This document shows, in pieces, positions 43,579 to 44,744 of a stretch of 44,744 bases of DNA. The notes under the pieces were generated by a model, which was given only the letters and a program-made list of their open reading frames with translations, ran no database searches and was not told the DNA's origin. A program made the position numbers and the translations under genes. Source of the DNA: Prevotella sp. (lineage in GTDB: Bacteria > Bacteroidota > Bacteroidia > Bacteroidales > Bacteroidaceae); the NCBI GenBank assembly GCA_017449025.1, contig JAFSKJ010000043.1:1-44744 (forward strand), read 5' to 3'. The first letter of the stretch is position 1; each line of letters starts with the position of its first letter.

Positions 43579-44351
43579 AATACCGCATCTTTCTTCTTCT
43601 GGTTCTGATTTCGTGTCTCGTCTTGGGGTTTCAAATAATACATAGTTACTATGCACCATGCAAGACAAAAACGCTCGTTCAGCTTCCTATCGTTGAAAAA
43701 GACACATTACAGATAGCTTTTATCGGCGACAGTTGGGCTTTTCTACACAAGCCTCATGACGGGGAAGCGTCTGTAATACTTTCCAAGATGCTTCAACAGC
43801 CGGTCCGATTCCGGTCCTTCGGCATTTGCGGATTAACAAGCCGTGAAATATGCGAGCAACTATACACCAATGCCTCTCTTCAACGTTTCCTTTGTGAAGG
43901 TTGTGACTATTGTGTTATATCGGCAGGCATTAATGACACCTACAAGAAAATGAGTAGTGATTACTATGCAAAAAGCATAGAGACAATCATACAGTTTTTC
44001 CTATTTAACAGGATAACGCCCATAATCATTGAAATACCTGACTACGATATAATGAAATGCTATAAGCAACAAACCATCAGCAGGAAAGTCATCCGGCAAT
44101 TATCAATGATTATAACCAACACTCCCATCGACTGTAAGCATATCTTCCGCGAAGCCTTAGACTGTATAATTGGAGATTATAAGGAAAAAGTCGATGTCCT
44201 GCGCTATAGAGAATGGAATGGCAATTATGCAGATGACCTACGACAGCTCTATCTTGAAGACGGCCTTCATCTTAACGCCTCAGGTTACTCAGTATTAGAC
44301 AAGCATATAGGCCTTCATTTGTTGAAGTTTTCTCACGCGCGCCCGAACTAA
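43575..44351 (+). CDS. SGNH/GDSL-hydrolase-like membrane-anchored protein
   Basis: The 258-aa product has an N-terminal membrane anchor or uncleaved signal (about residues 4-20) and the SGNH residue set. These are Ser53 in IGDSW, Gly in the FGICGLTS block, Asn120 in AGIND, and Asp229 and His232 in LEDGLHLN. It is predicted to act outside the inner membrane as an esterase or acyl transferase on polysaccharide. It overlaps the acyltransferase gene by ATGA, and in other systems these two domains are fused in one protein, so the two products probably work as a unit. Last gene of the operon. Confidence 0.88.
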   Translation: MKYRIFLLLVLISCLVLGFQIIHSYYAPCKTKTLVQLPIVEKDTLQIAFIGDSWAFLHKPHDGEASVILSKMLQQPVRFRSFGICGLTSREICEQLYTNASLQRFLCEGCDYCVISAGINDTYKKMSSDYYAKSIETIIQFFLFNRITPIIIEIPDYDIMKCYKQQTISRKVIRQLSMIITNTPIDCKHIFREALDCIIGDYKEKVDVLRYREWNGNYADDLRQLYLEDGLHLNASGYSVLDKHIGLHLLKFSHARPN

Positions 44352-44462
44352 TATAGCTAACAGTCTCCATCCAACCTACGATGAGGGTGGTGATAGCGGA
44401 ATTATGATTTCTTAATGTACTGGAAATGAGCCCATTGTCATCACCCTTTAGTGGGAGTCGGA

Positions 44463-44586
44463 ACACTTTTCGTTCGTGAAATCGAGGCCTCATCCATAGA
44501 GTGGTACTCTACGGAGCTAAAGTGGCACTTTTTTGAAATTAAGTGCCACTTTACGATCGTAAAGTGCCACTCGTCGTCAGGCATGT
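44463..44586. repeat. Repeat B, copy 2
   Basis: This is 124 bp matching 25240-25364 in the same orientation: ACACTTTTCG, CGTGAAAT, CATCC, the two inverted arms around TTTTGAAATT, and CAGGCATGT at the end. The left arm has diverged more (GAGTGGTACTCTACGG) than the right arm, which differs from copy 1 at one position. Confidence 0.8.
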
Positions 44587-44698
44587 TTCTTTATGAAAAA
44601 TTTCGTGCTGTGCGGTTGAAAGACGCTGAAAGCGTCTACGCTCGGTAACCGCAGCGTCCGAATGCATAAAAGAAATGGATACTTTATAAAAAAATAAA

Positions 44699-44744
44699 AT
44701 GATTATCCGCTATCGTACCACCAAAGCCCCAAAGGGGCAACAGA
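44699..44744. repeat. Repeat A, partial copy at window end
   Basis: Starts ATGATTATCCGCTATCGTAC and continues as in 1931-1976 with one difference (CCACC for CCACA) until the window ends. Same orientation as the complete copy. Confidence 0.85.

Larger units (their letters stand above)
44352..44744. other. Intergenic end region built mainly of repeats
   Basis: No gene seen. Bases about 44379-44458 hold a possible long-range hairpin (AGGGTGGTGA with TCATCACCCT, one wobble). Repeat B copy 2 follows (44463-44586), then about 110 nt of unrecognised sequence, then the start of repeat A (44699). A short open frame over 44451-44648 is only the translation of repeat B. Confidence 0.5.

Noticed and set aside
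44451-44648. 65-codon open frame at the window end
   Set aside because: It is the translation of repeat B plus low-information sequence.

Overview
The window reads as a chromosomal segment of a gut or oral Bacteroidales, most likely Prevotella or a close relative. Protein families are typical of that order (DUF4956, DUF2490, DUF5715, C69 and S66 peptidases, lipoprotein leaders of the form MKK..KLWMLAAIL...C). Promoters fit the Bacteroidetes primary-sigma pattern TTTG, about 20 nt, TAnnTTTG, and gene starts lack strong Shine-Dalgarno sequences. No rRNA, tRNA, CRISPR array, insertion sequence or phage gene was recognised.

Layout. (1) 146-1566: S66 LD-carboxypeptidase lipoprotein and a small lipoprotein with possible decayed coding sequence behind it. 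(2) 1660-2550: about 0.9 kb without a clear gene, holding an orphan promoter with a hairpin and a large nested palindromic repeat (family A). (3) 2551-7257: engB, an ABC-F ATPase, a C69 dipeptidase and an exported protein, all +. (4) 10868-7458, minus: a four-gene operon of VTC-type polyphosphate polymerase domain, DUF4956 membrane protein, DUF2490 outer-membrane protein and Cthe_2159-like carbohydrate-binding lipoprotein, behind a textbook promoter. (5) DUF5715 (minus) and phoH (plus) diverge. The plus strand then runs tightly through purC, menG/ubiE, aroE, a TPM-domain protein, lemA, purM, a serine-type sulfatase and its radical-SAM maturase (11827-21201). (6) aldA-like dehydrogenase, a strong terminator, then htpG behind a near-perfect sigma-54 motif. 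(7) Repeat B, an AAA-ATPase/PD-(D/E)XK protein and an SLC13 permease (minus). (8) A broken alpha/beta-hydrolase lipoprotein gene, an M13 metallopeptidase and a PheC-like binding-protein lipoprotein (plus). (9) xylB-xylA (minus) for xylose use. (10) 36118-44351: an exopolysaccharide operon of receiver protein, initiating sugar-phosphate transferase, TolC-like protein, Wzz-type protein with degenerate kinase domain, Wzy/ligase-like protein, acyltransferase-3 and SGNH hydrolase. The window closes with second copies of repeats B and A.

How the genes work together. The most intriguing unit is the VTC-DUF4956-DUF2490-Cthe_2159 operon. It reaches from a cytoplasmic polymerase-like enzyme through both membranes to a surface sugar-binding lipoprotein, and its product is unknown to me. 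The sulfatase and anSME are an enzyme/activator pair. The exopolysaccharide operon contains initiation, chain-length, polymerisation and O-acylation functions, but no other glycosyltransferase or flippase inside the window. Acyltransferase and SGNH hydrolase, often fused elsewhere, are separate genes here that overlap by 4 nt.

All functional calls come from reading sequence and motifs; no database search was run.
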